In this document: piece by piece, positions 25,137-33,897 of the stretch | Position numbering within the stretch: position 1 is the first letter of the stretch | Layout: the number at the start of each line of letters is the position of its first letter | NCBI GenBank assembly: GCA_002721165.1 | Contig: PBJS01000009.1 | Location: forward strand, 70,124-116,764 | From: Legionellales bacterium | Lineage (GTDB): Bacteria > Pseudomonadota > Gammaproteobacteria > Eutrophobiales > Eutrophobiaceae | Direction of reading: 5' to 3' | DNA length: 46,641 bases | Notes under the pieces: generated by a model | What the model was told of the DNA's origin: nothing | The model's database searches: none | The model's input: only the letters and a program-made list of their open reading frames with translations | Translations under genes and position numbers: made by a program

Positions 25137-25616
25137 ATGCATATTAAAGTATCTATTTTTCAACAACAGCTGATTCTTTTAGATGAGGATAGGGCGGTTA
25201 GAGAATTTTTTGTTTCTACTGCTAAAAATGGTGCAGGGGAGAAAAAGAATAGTGAATGTACTCCACAGGGAAAACACATCATCACAGAAAAAATTGGTTA
25301 TGGGGCTAGAGAAAATTCTGTTTTTGTCGGTAGAGTAGAAACAAATGAATTGTATAAACCTGAATTACGCGATTTATTCCCAGAAAGAGATTGGATACTT
25401 ACAAGAATACTATGGCTAAGTGGTTTAGAAGAGGGCAAGAATAAAGGCGGTGACGTCGATACCCATGACAGATATATTTATATACACGGTTCTCCTGATG
25501 ATATTGAAATGGGCAAGGCTGGTTCGAAAGGATGTATTCGAATGCGAAATTCTGATGTTATTGAATTATTTGATTTAGTAGAAGTTGGAACGACTGTAAC
25601 TATTAGTGAAAGATAA
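25137..25616 (+). CDS. YkuD-family L,D-transpeptidase-fold protein without signal peptide (ElsL-like carboxypeptidase candidate)
   Basis: The 159-residue protein is almost entirely the YkuD catalytic domain. Its motif IHGSPDD with His117 and SKGCIRM with Ser130, Cys133 and Arg135 is intact, so it should be active. It starts directly with the fold (MHIKVSIFQQQLILLDED) and has no signal peptide or membrane anchor, so it should be cytoplasmic. That fits ElsL, a cytoplasmic YkuD-family L,D-carboxypeptidase of Acinetobacter that trims murein tetrapeptide to tripeptide during recycling, better than the periplasmic cross-linking enzymes. It lies 7 bases after the binding-protein gene and 20 before the permease. 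Confidence 0.82.
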   Translation: MHIKVSIFQQQLILLDEDRAVREFFVSTAKNGAGEKKNSECTPQGKHIITEKIGYGARENSVFVGRVETNELYKPELRDLFPERDWILTRILWLSGLEEGKNKGGDVDTHDRYIYIHGSPDDIEMGKAGSKGCIRMRNSDVIELFDLVEVGTTVTISER

Positions 25617-25636
25617 AAAATATATAAAATAAAACA

Positions 25637-26563
25637 GTGTATCTCAATTATATAATTAAACGATTGTTCAGTGCTGTTTTTGTATTGTTTAGTATATTAA
25701 CTCTAGTATTTTTCTTGATTCATATTGTTCCTGGTGATCCTATTGAGGTAATGTTGGGTGAGACAGCTAGAACAACCGATAGAGAAGCCTTAAGGCATGC
25801 TCTCGGTTTGGATTTACCAATTATTCAACAGTGGTTAATTTATTTACATAGTTTTTTTCACTTTGATCTCGGAACATCATTACATTCTAAACAACAGGTT
25901 AGTCAATTGTTGTTAGAACATGCATTACCAACAGCTATATTAAGTTTAGCTAGTTTGTTTGTCGCAATTCTAATTTCCGTTCCACTAGGAATATTGTCAG
26001 CAGTGCATAAGGATTCTATTTTAGACAAATTTTCAATGATGACAGCAGTACTCGGTGTTTCTATCCCTAACTTTGTTATGGGCCCGCTATTGATTTTGAC
26101 TTTTTCACTTTGGCTAGGTTGGTTTCCCGTAAGCGGTAATGAAGGTGTGACTTCATTAATCCTTCCAGCATTGACACTAGGCACCGCACTTGCTGCAATT
26201 TTGTCACGAATGATACGCTCTTCGATGCTAGAAGTTTTACAAGAAGACTATATACGATCAGCATATGCTCGCGGATTGACTAAATTTAATGTCTTAGTAT
26301 TTCATGCGTTACGTAATGCTGTATTGCCGATAGTTACCATCTTGGGAATGCAGCTTGGAACCCTTTTAGCAGGTGCCGTCATCACAGAAACTATATTTGC
26401 ATGGCCAGGCATTGGCCAGTTGATTATAGAGTCTATACAAAAAAGAGATTATCCGGTTATTCAAGGCTGTGTAATATTAATCAGTTTTACTTATGTACTA
26501 GTCAATCTTGTTACTGATTTTATTTGCTTATCACTAGACCCAAGAATTAAATTAGATTCATGA
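25637..26563 (+). CDS. Peptide ABC transporter permease (DppB/OppB type)
   Basis: First of two inner-membrane permeases. It starts with GTG at 25637, giving the usual MYLNYIIKRLFSAVFVLFSI helix. Six membrane segments are visible, IVPGDPIEVMLGE follows the first helix, and the EAA-type loop YARGLTKFNVLVFHALRNA contacts an ATPase. ETIFAWPGIGQL near the end is typical. 308 residues. It overlaps the second permease by four bases. No ATPase gene follows, so one encoded elsewhere must be used. Confidence 0.93.
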   Translation: MYLNYIIKRLFSAVFVLFSILTLVFFLIHIVPGDPIEVMLGETARTTDREALRHALGLDLPIIQQWLIYLHSFFHFDLGTSLHSKQQVSQLLLEHALPTAILSLASLFVAILISVPLGILSAVHKDSILDKFSMMTAVLGVSIPNFVMGPLLILTFSLWLGWFPVSGNEGVTSLILPALTLGTALAAILSRMIRSSMLEVLQEDYIRSAYARGLTKFNVLVFHALRNAVLPIVTILGMQLGTLLAGAVITETIFAWPGIGQLIIESIQKRDYPVIQGCVILISFTYVLVNLVTDFICLSLDPRIKLDS

Positions 26564-27354
26564 TGAAAAAAATTAATATACCTTTTTTTATAATTAAATT
26601 TTGGTTTGTTTGCGGCATATTGGCATTAATATTACCGTTGCAGCCTGACCAAATCGAATTGAACAAAATTCTTTTAGGACCGAATTTAGAACAATGGTGT
26701 GGCTACGATCATTTAGGCCGTCCGATTTGCGAACGGCTAATTATGGGAGCAAAAACATCTTTGAGTGTTGCAATTGTTGTTGTCTTAATATCTTTTATTG
26801 TCGGTACTTTTTTTGGCGTAATTTGTGCATGGCTTGGTGGAATTTATGATAAATTTCTTGTAGCGATGATTGATATTTTTATTTCCTTTCCTGGAATTTT
26901 ATTAGCAATTGTACTAGCTGGGTTGTTAGGACCAGGTTTAGCAAATACAGTTATAGCGTTGTCTATTGTAAGTTGGGTTGGGTTTTCTAGATTGGCTAGA
27001 ATACAAACACTAAGCATTAAGAATCGTGATCATATTATTGCAGCGCATGCTCTTGGAACATTAGATTATGTGATTGCGTTAAAACACATTTTACCATTAA
27101 TAATTGCGCCATTAATTATCGAAGCAACATTTACAATTGCAAGTGTCATTATTGCTGAGGCGGGTTTATCGTTTTTAGGTTTGGGTATACAGCCTCCGGC
27201 AGCTTCTTGGGGGACTATGATACGCGATGGAACTCAATATATGTTGGTAGCTCCACATATGGTTTTAGCTCCGGGATTTGCTATTCTCTCACTGGTACTA
27301 TGCATAAACCTTATGGGTGATGATATGAGAGACAGAATGGATATTAGAGATTAA
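26560..27354 (+). CDS. Peptide ABC transporter permease (DppC/OppC type)
   Basis: Second permease, 264 residues. One N-terminal helix is followed by a periplasmic segment with CGYDHLGRPICERLIMGAKTS (family pattern G-x-D-x-x-G-R-D). Then come five helices, an EAA loop HALGTLDYVIALKHILP, and the conserved LSFLGLGIQPPAASWGTMI. It is somewhat shorter than typical DppC (about 300) because the N-terminus is reduced. It starts within the previous gene (ATGA) and ends two bases before the nagZ ATG. Confidence 0.93.
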   Translation: MMKKINIPFFIIKFWFVCGILALILPLQPDQIELNKILLGPNLEQWCGYDHLGRPICERLIMGAKTSLSVAIVVVLISFIVGTFFGVICAWLGGIYDKFLVAMIDIFISFPGILLAIVLAGLLGPGLANTVIALSIVSWVGFSRLARIQTLSIKNRDHIIAAHALGTLDYVIALKHILPLIIAPLIIEATFTIASVIIAEAGLSFLGLGIQPPAASWGTMIRDGTQYMLVAPHMVLAPGFAILSLVLCINLMGDDMRDRMDIRD

Positions 27355-27356
27355 AA

Positions 27357-28403
27357 ATGAGAAATCACGCAGCTCCTAGAGCATTACAATTAGGGTCGAT
27401 CATGTGCGATATAAACGGGCTTGATCTAGATGAAGATGAACGCGAACTATTGCTTCATCCTCTAATTGGCGGCGTTATTTTATTTTCTCGTAATTATGAT
27501 TCGCCAAAACAATTAGCAGAATTAACCAGTAAGATTCATGGATTACGACATCCTTCGTTACTAATTGCGGTAGATCATGAAGGAGGTAGAATCCAACGGT
27601 TTCGCAATGGTTTCAGCCAATTACCCGCATGTAGTCTGTTTGGCGCACATAAATCAACAAAAGAAGCAAACCTACTAGCCGAATATGCTGGTTGGCTTAT
27701 GTCTACTGAATTATTATCAGTAGGCATAGATTTTAGTTTTGCTCCCGTGCTAGATGTTGGCGGAAACAGAAGTGAAGTAATAGGCGATCGTGCATTTCAT
27801 ACTGAGCCAAAACAGATTTCTAGTTTAACGAAAGCTTTTACGACTGGCATGAATGAAGCCGGTATGGCGGCTGTTGGGAAGCACTTCCCGGGTCATGGTT
27901 CGGTTATTGAGGATTCTCACTTTTCTGCACCATCGGATCCACGTTCATTTAATGATATTAATGAACGAGATTTGATACCTTTCAGGGATCTAATAAATTT
28001 TGGTATTTTAGGATTAATGCCAGCACATGTTGTATATTCAGAGATTGATAAGGTACCGGCAGGATTTTCATCTATTTGGTTAAAAGAGATTTTGAGAAAA
28101 CAGTTGAAATTTCAGGGGGCAATTTTTAGCGATGATCTCAGTATGGCTGGCGCTGAGATTGTTGGAGATTATACTAAAAGAACAAAACTCGCGCTTGAAG
28201 CCGGTTGCGATATGGTATTAATCTGTAATAGTAGGCAGGGTTTAATTTCTGTAATGGATAATAATAAAGTATCTACTAATGATTGTTCTCTAACTCGTTT
28301 AGAGAAAATGCATGGTAATTTTAATTACATTTATAGTGATCTGAAAAATAAAAAAATATGGCAAGAACGTTCTAAAAAAATCGAAAGTTTTTTAAATAAA
28401 TAA
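27357..28403 (+). CDS. nagZ: NagZ, beta-N-acetylglucosaminidase of cell-wall recycling
   Basis: Cytoplasmic family 3 glycosidase that removes GlcNAc from GlcNAc-anhydroMurNAc fragments, with or without peptide. AVDHEGGRIQRF, the signature KHFPGHG (175-181) and the nucleophile segment FSDDLSM (258-263) are present. 348 residues, near E. coli NagZ (341). Two bases separate it from the permease stop, so it is part of the transporter operon; this ties the transporter and the YkuD enzyme to murein recycling. Confidence 0.96.
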   Translation: MRNHAAPRALQLGSIMCDINGLDLDEDERELLLHPLIGGVILFSRNYDSPKQLAELTSKIHGLRHPSLLIAVDHEGGRIQRFRNGFSQLPACSLFGAHKSTKEANLLAEYAGWLMSTELLSVGIDFSFAPVLDVGGNRSEVIGDRAFHTEPKQISSLTKAFTTGMNEAGMAAVGKHFPGHGSVIEDSHFSAPSDPRSFNDINERDLIPFRDLINFGILGLMPAHVVYSEIDKVPAGFSSIWLKEILRKQLKFQGAIFSDDLSMAGAEIVGDYTKRTKLALEAGCDMVLICNSRQGLISVMDNNKVSTNDCSLTRLEKMHGNFNYIYSDLKNKKIWQERSKKIESFLNK

Positions 28404-28426
28404 TTTTTAATTATAGGCGAGACTAA

Positions 28427-29530
28427 ATGAATTTTTCAGAATTGATGGAGTTTAACAAAGATTTTTTCGGCGATGAAACATGGATAATAGAAGTTTTTAT
28501 AATTGTATTATTGACGGGATTTATAAATTTCATACAAAAAAGATCTCATCATAAGATTCTTTCAAAGCTTAAAAAGACAAAAACTTTTTGGGATGATATA
28601 TTTTTCGAGGCCGCCAAGAAACCGCTGTCACTCTTAATTTGGATAACTGGTCTTGCTTTTGCAGCAGATATAGCAGAGGAACACACAGGGTCAATTATCT
28701 TTGGTGCTGTTTCACCTTTATATCAAATTGGCGTACTCATTGTAATAGGCTGGTTCTTAATAAGATTTATAACGTACGCCGAAAGCAATATTATTTCGAC
28801 TAAACAATCTGCTGGCGAGGAGATTGACCAGACAACCATTGATGCTATTGCTAAATTACTTCGTATTTCAGTAATCATTATAGGTTTTTTAGTTGCTCTC
28901 CAATCACTAGGGTTCAGTATTTCAGGTGTTCTAGCTTTTGGTGGTGTTGGAGGTATTGCTGTTGGTTTTGCAGCAAGAGACTTATTAGCTAATTTTTTTG
29001 GCGGGTTGATGATCTATATGGATCGCCCTTTTAATGTTGGCGACTGGATTCGATCACCAGATAAAGAAATTGAGGGAACCGTTGAAAAAATAGGATGGCG
29101 ATTAACAACTATCAGAACATTCGATAAAAGACCTTTGTATGTTCCAAATTCAGTATTCAATAACATCTCTGTTGAAAATCCTTCAAGGATGTCTAACAGA
29201 AGAATTAAAGAAACAATAGGAATTCGTTATGATGATTTGTCTAAAATGGAAAAAATTATTGATGATGTAAAAAGAATGCTGAAAAATCACTCTGATATTG
29301 ATACGACAAAAATCTTAATAGTAAATTTTGATGAATTTGCCCCTTCTTCATTAGATTTTTTTATTTATACCTTCACTAAAACTACTGATTGGGTTCGTTA
29401 TCATGAGATTAAGCAAGACATACTATTGAACGTTATAAAGATTATTGAATCAAATGGCGCTGAGTGCGCTTTTCCAACATCGACATTACACGTTTCGTCG
29501 ATGATTGACGCTTCTGATAAAGAGGCTTAG
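28427..29530 (+). CDS. MscS-family mechanosensitive channel
   Basis: Small-conductance mechanosensitive channel protein of 367 residues, larger than E. coli MscS (286), with extra N-terminal membrane helices as in YnaI-type members. The pore helix and beta-domain entry, GVGGIAVGFAARDLLANFFGG then DRPFNVGDWI, are well conserved, followed by VEKIGWRLTTIRTFDKRPLYVPNS. It protects against osmotic downshock. It starts 23 bases after nagZ and may be cotranscribed with it. Confidence 0.93.
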   Translation: MNFSELMEFNKDFFGDETWIIEVFIIVLLTGFINFIQKRSHHKILSKLKKTKTFWDDIFFEAAKKPLSLLIWITGLAFAADIAEEHTGSIIFGAVSPLYQIGVLIVIGWFLIRFITYAESNIISTKQSAGEEIDQTTIDAIAKLLRISVIIIGFLVALQSLGFSISGVLAFGGVGGIAVGFAARDLLANFFGGLMIYMDRPFNVGDWIRSPDKEIEGTVEKIGWRLTTIRTFDKRPLYVPNSVFNNISVENPSRMSNRRIKETIGIRYDDLSKMEKIIDDVKRMLKNHSDIDTTKILIVNFDEFAPSSLDFFIYTFTKTTDWVRYHEIKQDILLNVIKIIESNGAECAFPTSTLHVSSMIDASDKEA

Positions 29531-29576
29531 TAACTAAAGTATTTCATTTATATTTTTTGGGTTTTTATTTAAGAAA

Positions 29577-30407
29577 ATGATACTCGAATTCACAAAAATG
29601 CAGGGAACAGGAAATGATTTCGTTATATTTGATACATTTTCTCAATCTATTTCGCTAAATTCTAAGCAAATAAAGCGCATAGCGAATCGACGTTTAGGCG
29701 TTGGCTGCGATCAAATTTTATTGTTAGAGCCACCAAAGAATGATGAGGCAGATGTTTATTATCGAATTTTTAATTCTGATGGCACTGAAGTTATGCAATG
29801 TGGAAATGGCGCACGTTGTGCGGCTATATACCTTAACAGTAAAGGTTTGATTAAAAAAAACACTATTATTGCAGAAACTAAAAACAGCAAACTCATTTTA
29901 GAAATTAATAACAATCACTCTGTCACTGTAAATATGGGTATACCAGAATTTGATCCTGTTAATATACCACTGGACGTAGATCAAAAATTGGATACTTATT
30001 CTTTAAGCCTAGGAGATGAAAAAATTATTTTTGGGGCGGTTTCCTTTGGGAATCCTCATGCTGTGATAATTGTAGATGATGTGGAAGCTGCATTTGTGGG
30101 ACCCATTGGCGAGGCTTTTCAAAAACAAGCGATTTTTCCTGAAGGCGTAAATGTAGGTTTTGTTCAGATTTTAAATCAAAAGACTATTAAACTACGTGTG
30201 TATGAACGTGGAGTTGGCGAAACTCTTGCTTGTGGTAGCGGTGCTTGCGCCGCAGTCGTAATTGCACACGAACAAGGCCATCTAGATAAAGCTGTAGATG
30301 TAGAATTGAGAGGGGGCTGTTTATCACTAAGCTGGGAAGGAAAAGGAATGCCAGTATATATGAGTGGTTCTGTATCAACGGTGTATGAGGGGGAAATTGA
30401 GTTATGA
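29577..30407 (+). CDS. dapF: Diaminopimelate epimerase
   Basis: Interconverts LL- and meso-diaminopimelate for lysine and peptidoglycan synthesis. Two catalytic cysteines are in the expected places: the first in MQCGNGARCAA and the second in ETLACGSGACAA. The start FTKMQGTGNDFVIFD is the family opening. 276 residues, near E. coli (274). It is followed by DUF484 and xerC with a four-base overlap, the standard gammaproteobacterial order. Confidence 0.97.
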   Translation: MILEFTKMQGTGNDFVIFDTFSQSISLNSKQIKRIANRRLGVGCDQILLLEPPKNDEADVYYRIFNSDGTEVMQCGNGARCAAIYLNSKGLIKKNTIIAETKNSKLILEINNNHSVTVNMGIPEFDPVNIPLDVDQKLDTYSLSLGDEKIIFGAVSFGNPHAVIIVDDVEAAFVGPIGEAFQKQAIFPEGVNVGFVQILNQKTIKLRVYERGVGETLACGSGACAAVVIAHEQGHLDKAVDVELRGGCLSLSWEGKGMPVYMSGSVSTVYEGEIEL

Positions 30408-31111
30408 GTCTAAAAGAAAAAGAGAATCATATTTCGGAAAGTCTTTCAGAGAATTTAGTTACTGATTATCTAAAAAATAACCCAAATTTTTTTGTTGAAA
30501 ATCCTTTAATTCTAACCGAATTAAAAATACCTCATGAGAGTGGAACTGCAATTTCACTTGTTGAAAAACAATTAGCTGTGCTTCGCGATCAAAATGAAGA
30601 GACTAATCAAAGGATATGTGAACTTATAGAAATAGCACGTAATAATGAAAAACTTGCTCGTCGCATGCATCAATTAGCGCTTACTTTAATAGATGCTAAT
30701 AATCCAAAAGATGTTTTCACAGCATTGTATGAAAATTTGAAGAAAAATTTTCATGCTGATAGTGTTGTTGTACGATTATTTGCCGATCCTATATTTATAG
30801 ATCCTCCTCGTGTAGAAGAATTTGTAGGTAAAAGTTCTGAAGATGAATCGTTATTTAAGAATATTATTGAAAGTCGGGAACCACAAAGCGGAAAAATAAA
30901 TCGACAACAAGAAGTATTTTTGTTTGGCGATAAAAAAAATGATATCGCATCATCTGTAATAATACCTTTACATGGCTTCAGGTGGACTGGCGTACTTGCT
31001 ATTGGAAGTTTTGATGCCGAATATTTTAAACCGGGAATGGGCATTGAATTGCTAGCTAATCTAGGTGAAATTTTAAGTTTTATTATAAAACCATGGGTTG
31101 AGAAAAAATAA
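30404..31111 (+). CDS. DUF484 family protein (GAF-like)
   Basis: Conserved protein of unknown function found between dapF and xerC in many gammaproteobacteria. The N-terminal region has VTDYLKNNPNFFVENPLILTELKIPHESG, the family hallmark, then a coiled segment (about 50-85) and a GAF-like domain with SSVIIPLHGFRWTGVLAIGS. 235 residues. Overlaps dapF by four bases and precedes xerC by eight. Confidence 0.92.
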   Translation: MSLKEKENHISESLSENLVTDYLKNNPNFFVENPLILTELKIPHESGTAISLVEKQLAVLRDQNEETNQRICELIEIARNNEKLARRMHQLALTLIDANNPKDVFTALYENLKKNFHADSVVVRLFADPIFIDPPRVEEFVGKSSEDESLFKNIIESREPQSGKINRQQEVFLFGDKKNDIASSVIIPLHGFRWTGVLAIGSFDAEYFKPGMGIELLANLGEILSFIIKPWVEKK

Positions 31112-31119
31112 ATATTTTT

Positions 31120-32031
31120 ATGCATTCATCGGAAATACAATTACTCAATTCTTTTGAAGAGACATTACACTATCTATCAAAATATACTCGCGATGCTTAT
31201 CATCGAGATTTGAATTATTTACAAAATTACTGCACTAAAAAAAATATAAAAAAATGGTCTAATCTTAAAAGTCAACAATTAAGAGATTTCATATCTGATA
31301 GACATCGAAAAGGTATTTCAGGGCGAACGTTACAAAGGAATCTATCCTCAATTAGAACTTTCTATCGATATTTATGTAAGATTGATGTGGTAAGTATAAA
31401 TCCTGCGGAAGGAATAATTACTCCAAAGTCAGCTAGAAAACTACCAAAATTATTAGACGTTGATCAGACTTTTCAATTATTGGAAATTAAAGAAAATGAT
31501 GTATTAGCAATACGCGACAAAGCAATAATTGAACTAATTTATTCATCTGGATTGCGCTTGACCGAAGTTATAAGTTTGAATATTGACGATATTGATTCCA
31601 TAGATCGAGTTTTAACTGTTATTGGCAAAGGAAAAAAAGCACGCAACCTCCCAATAGGTAAATTCGCCATTCAGGCAATAGATGACTGGCTTAAAAGCAG
31701 GCAACAATTAGTAAAAAACAATAAAGAAAGAGCTCTTTTTATTAGTAATAGGGGTAGCCGTATTAGTCCTAGATCAGTGCAAGAACGCATTAAAAGATGG
31801 GCAGTAAAGCAAGGCTTGTCAGGCAACGTTCATCCTCATATGTTAAGACATTCATTTGCCAGTCACATTTTAGAGTCTAGTGGTGATTTACGTGCTGTAC
31901 AGGAACTATTGGGGCATGCGGATATTAGTACAACACAGGTTTATACTCACTTGGATTTCCAGCATTTGGCTCAGGTTTATGATAAAACACACCCACGCGC
32001 GCGTAAAAATCAGATTAAGGAAAATAAATAA
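31120..32031 (+). CDS. xerC: Site-specific tyrosine recombinase XerC
   Basis: Acts with XerD at dif to resolve chromosome dimers. The N-terminal SAM-like domain (about 10-95) contains GRTLQRNLSSIRTFYRYL. The catalytic set is complete: Arg146 (GLRLTE), Lys170 (GKGKKAR), His240 and Arg243 (HMLRHSFASH), His266 (LGHADI) and Tyr275 (YTHLDF). 303 residues, the usual length. Position after dapF-DUF484 identifies it as XerC, not XerD or a phage integrase. hslV and hslU, which often follow, are not here. Confidence 0.95.
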   Translation: MHSSEIQLLNSFEETLHYLSKYTRDAYHRDLNYLQNYCTKKNIKKWSNLKSQQLRDFISDRHRKGISGRTLQRNLSSIRTFYRYLCKIDVVSINPAEGIITPKSARKLPKLLDVDQTFQLLEIKENDVLAIRDKAIIELIYSSGLRLTEVISLNIDDIDSIDRVLTVIGKGKKARNLPIGKFAIQAIDDWLKSRQQLVKNNKERALFISNRGSRISPRSVQERIKRWAVKQGLSGNVHPHMLRHSFASHILESSGDLRAVQELLGHADISTTQVYTHLDFQHLAQVYDKTHPRARKNQIKENK

Positions 32032-32148
32032 TATATAAAGGCCTGTTTAACTTAAGTCTAAATTTAGGCTCATGTACAATTACAGTTATTCATACATTTT
32101 ACGAAGTCTTCTAAAAAATAATAAAAATATTAATTAGTTTAAAGCATA

Positions 32149-32523
32149 ATGACTGAAAGTAATTTACATCCATTAACTATATCTCTACATAAGCAGTCTA
32201 AATTTCTTGAAATTGTTTATGATGATGGGGCTAGTTTTAAACTACCGTGTGAATACTTACGTGTTTTTTCACCATCAGCGGATGTAAAGGGTCATGGTCC
32301 TGGGCAAGAAGTTTTACAGATAGGTAAAGAGACTGTGAATATTAGTAAAATTGAACCGGTTGGTAATTATGCTGTTCGTCTTGTATTTGATGATGGACAT
32401 GAAACAGGTTTATATACATGGGATTATTTATATGAACTTGGAGAAAATCATAAAAGTAATTGGGAAAACTATCTTCTTGCACTGAATAAATCAGGGTATA
32501 AACGTCAAAAAAATGATAAATAA
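32149..32523 (+). CDS. DUF971 family protein
   Basis: Small conserved protein of 124 residues with the DUF971 / gamma-butyrobetaine hydroxylase N-terminal-like domain. Characteristic segments are LPCEYLRVFSPSADVKGHGPG and VGNYAVRLVFDDGHETGLYTWDYLYELG. Proteins of this group are thought to bind metal or have an Fe-S-related role, but the bacterial function is not settled. It overlaps ubiE by 11 bases. Confidence 0.9.
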   Translation: MTESNLHPLTISLHKQSKFLEIVYDDGASFKLPCEYLRVFSPSADVKGHGPGQEVLQIGKETVNISKIEPVGNYAVRLVFDDGHETGLYTWDYLYELGENHKSNWENYLLALNKSGYKRQKNDK

Positions 32524-33259
32524 AAAAACAGATTTTGGATATGAGAAAATTCTTCTAGAAGAAAAAACTAATCGTGTTTATGAAGTTTTTTCATCGGTTT
32601 CTGATGAATATGATTTGATGAACGATCTCATGTCATTTGGTGTACATAGATTATGGAAACGTTTTGCTGTAAATATTGGTGGTATTAGAAAAAATTCTCG
32701 AGTTCTTGATTTAGCTAGCGGCACTTGCGATCTTACAAAGCTAGTTTACGAGAAATTAGGAAAAGATGGGCATGTTATCTCATGCGATATAAATGAAAAT
32801 ATGTTGTACCACGGCAGAGATAATCTCATTAACAGAGGGGTGATCAAAGGTATAGATTATGTTAGAGCAAATGCGGAAAACTTGCCATTCAAAGATAATA
32901 GTTTTGATTACATAATAATTGCCTTTGGACTTAGAAATATGACTGATAAGAATACTGCTCTAGAATCAATGTATAAAAAACTCAAATATGGTTCGCAATT
33001 AATTATCTTGGAATTTTCTAAAGTTACAATTCCATTTATAGATAAGCTTTATGAAAAATATGCTTTTAATTTTATTCCTAAACTTGGTAAAGCTGTTGCA
33101 AATGATGAAAAAAGTTATAGATATTTAGTAGAGTCTATCCGCGTGCATCCTAGCCAAAAGAAATTAGTTTCAATGATGGATGAAGTCGGGTTTAAAAATA
33201 TTAAGTATTATAATCTTTTGAGCGGTATAGCTGCTGTTCATCAAGGGTATAAAATTTAG
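32513..33259 (+). CDS. ubiE: UbiE, demethylubiquinone/demethylmenaquinone C-methyltransferase
   Basis: SAM-dependent C-methyltransferase of ubiquinone (and menaquinone) synthesis. Family opening NRVYEVFSSVSDEYDLMNDLMSFG, SAM loop LDLASGTCDLT (65-75), FDYIIIAFGLRNMTDK and the C-terminal YNLLSGIAAVHQGYK are all diagnostic. 248 residues, near E. coli (251). First of the ubiE-ubiJ-ubiB set. Confidence 0.96.
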   Translation: MINKKTDFGYEKILLEEKTNRVYEVFSSVSDEYDLMNDLMSFGVHRLWKRFAVNIGGIRKNSRVLDLASGTCDLTKLVYEKLGKDGHVISCDINENMLYHGRDNLINRGVIKGIDYVRANAENLPFKDNSFDYIIIAFGLRNMTDKNTALESMYKKLKYGSQLIILEFSKVTIPFIDKLYEKYAFNFIPKLGKAVANDEKSYRYLVESIRVHPSQKKLVSMMDEVGFKNIKYYNLLSGIAAVHQGYKI

Positions 33260-33273
33260 TTTTTGAGTAAATA

Positions 33274-33894
33274 ATGGAATTCTGGATTAGCAAATTTGAG
33301 AAATGTATTAACAAGATATTAAGTCTTGATAAAGAAACTTGTTACGAATTGGGTAAGTTTGATAATCAAGTTATTGCTTTTGAGTTTGAGAATACGCAAA
33401 CGAAAATATATATTACTCCCTCTGCAAATGGATTAAGTATTGATGATGAATGCAGCAAAGATCCGGATGTACTAATAAAAAGCACACCTATTAATTTTAT
33501 AAGATTATTACTATCTTCAAAAACAAAAACACCAGATATTCCTATTGATATGCAGGTAGTAGGAGATATCAATCTAGCTCGAGATTTCCAAAAGGTAATG
33601 AGTAATTTACAAACAGATTTTGAAGAACCACTATCTAGAATATTAGGGGATACACTTGCATTTCAAATTGGTAATTTTTTACGTAAAGCTGAAGGTTTTA
33701 CATCCAACATAACTGAGAAAATGATACTAGACATTAGCGAATATTTGCGCTTTGAAATTGAAATGTTACCGGATGAATTATTAGTGGATGAATTTAGTAA
33801 AGAGGTTGATTCTCTTCGAGACGAGACAGAATTGATCTCAAAAAGAGTTGAAAAACTCAACCATTTTTTAATGAATAATGAGAGTAATAATTAA
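33274..33894 (+). CDS. ubiJ: UbiJ, ubiquinone biosynthesis accessory factor (SCP2 domain)
   Basis: Lipid-binding scaffold protein of the soluble Ubi complex for aerobic ubiquinone synthesis. The N-terminal SCP2-like domain (about 10-110) includes the VVGDINLARDFQKVM segment, followed by PLSRILGDTLAFQIGNFLRKA and a coiled C-terminal region. 206 residues, near E. coli UbiJ (201). Its sequence is weakly conserved, so the position between ubiE and ubiB is important evidence. Confidence 0.9.
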   Translation: MEFWISKFEKCINKILSLDKETCYELGKFDNQVIAFEFENTQTKIYITPSANGLSIDDECSKDPDVLIKSTPINFIRLLLSSKTKTPDIPIDMQVVGDINLARDFQKVMSNLQTDFEEPLSRILGDTLAFQIGNFLRKAEGFTSNITEKMILDISEYLRFEIEMLPDELLVDEFSKEVDSLRDETELISKRVEKLNHFLMNNESNN

Positions 33895-33897
33895 CTC

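Noticed and set aside
30751..31125. 124-codon frame opposite DUF484
   Set aside because: It lies opposite a well-supported gene of conserved context and shows no family motif.
31120..32031. Tyrosine recombinase as a sign of an integrated element
   Set aside because: It sits in the conserved dapF-DUF484-xerC block, has the XerC length and motifs, and no att repeats or cargo genes are nearby.
32032..32148. tRNA or terminator in the xerC-DUF971 gap
   Set aside because: Only short AT-rich palindromes (such as CTAAATTTAG) and a weak TACAAT element are visible; no cloverleaf or GC stem with T-run.
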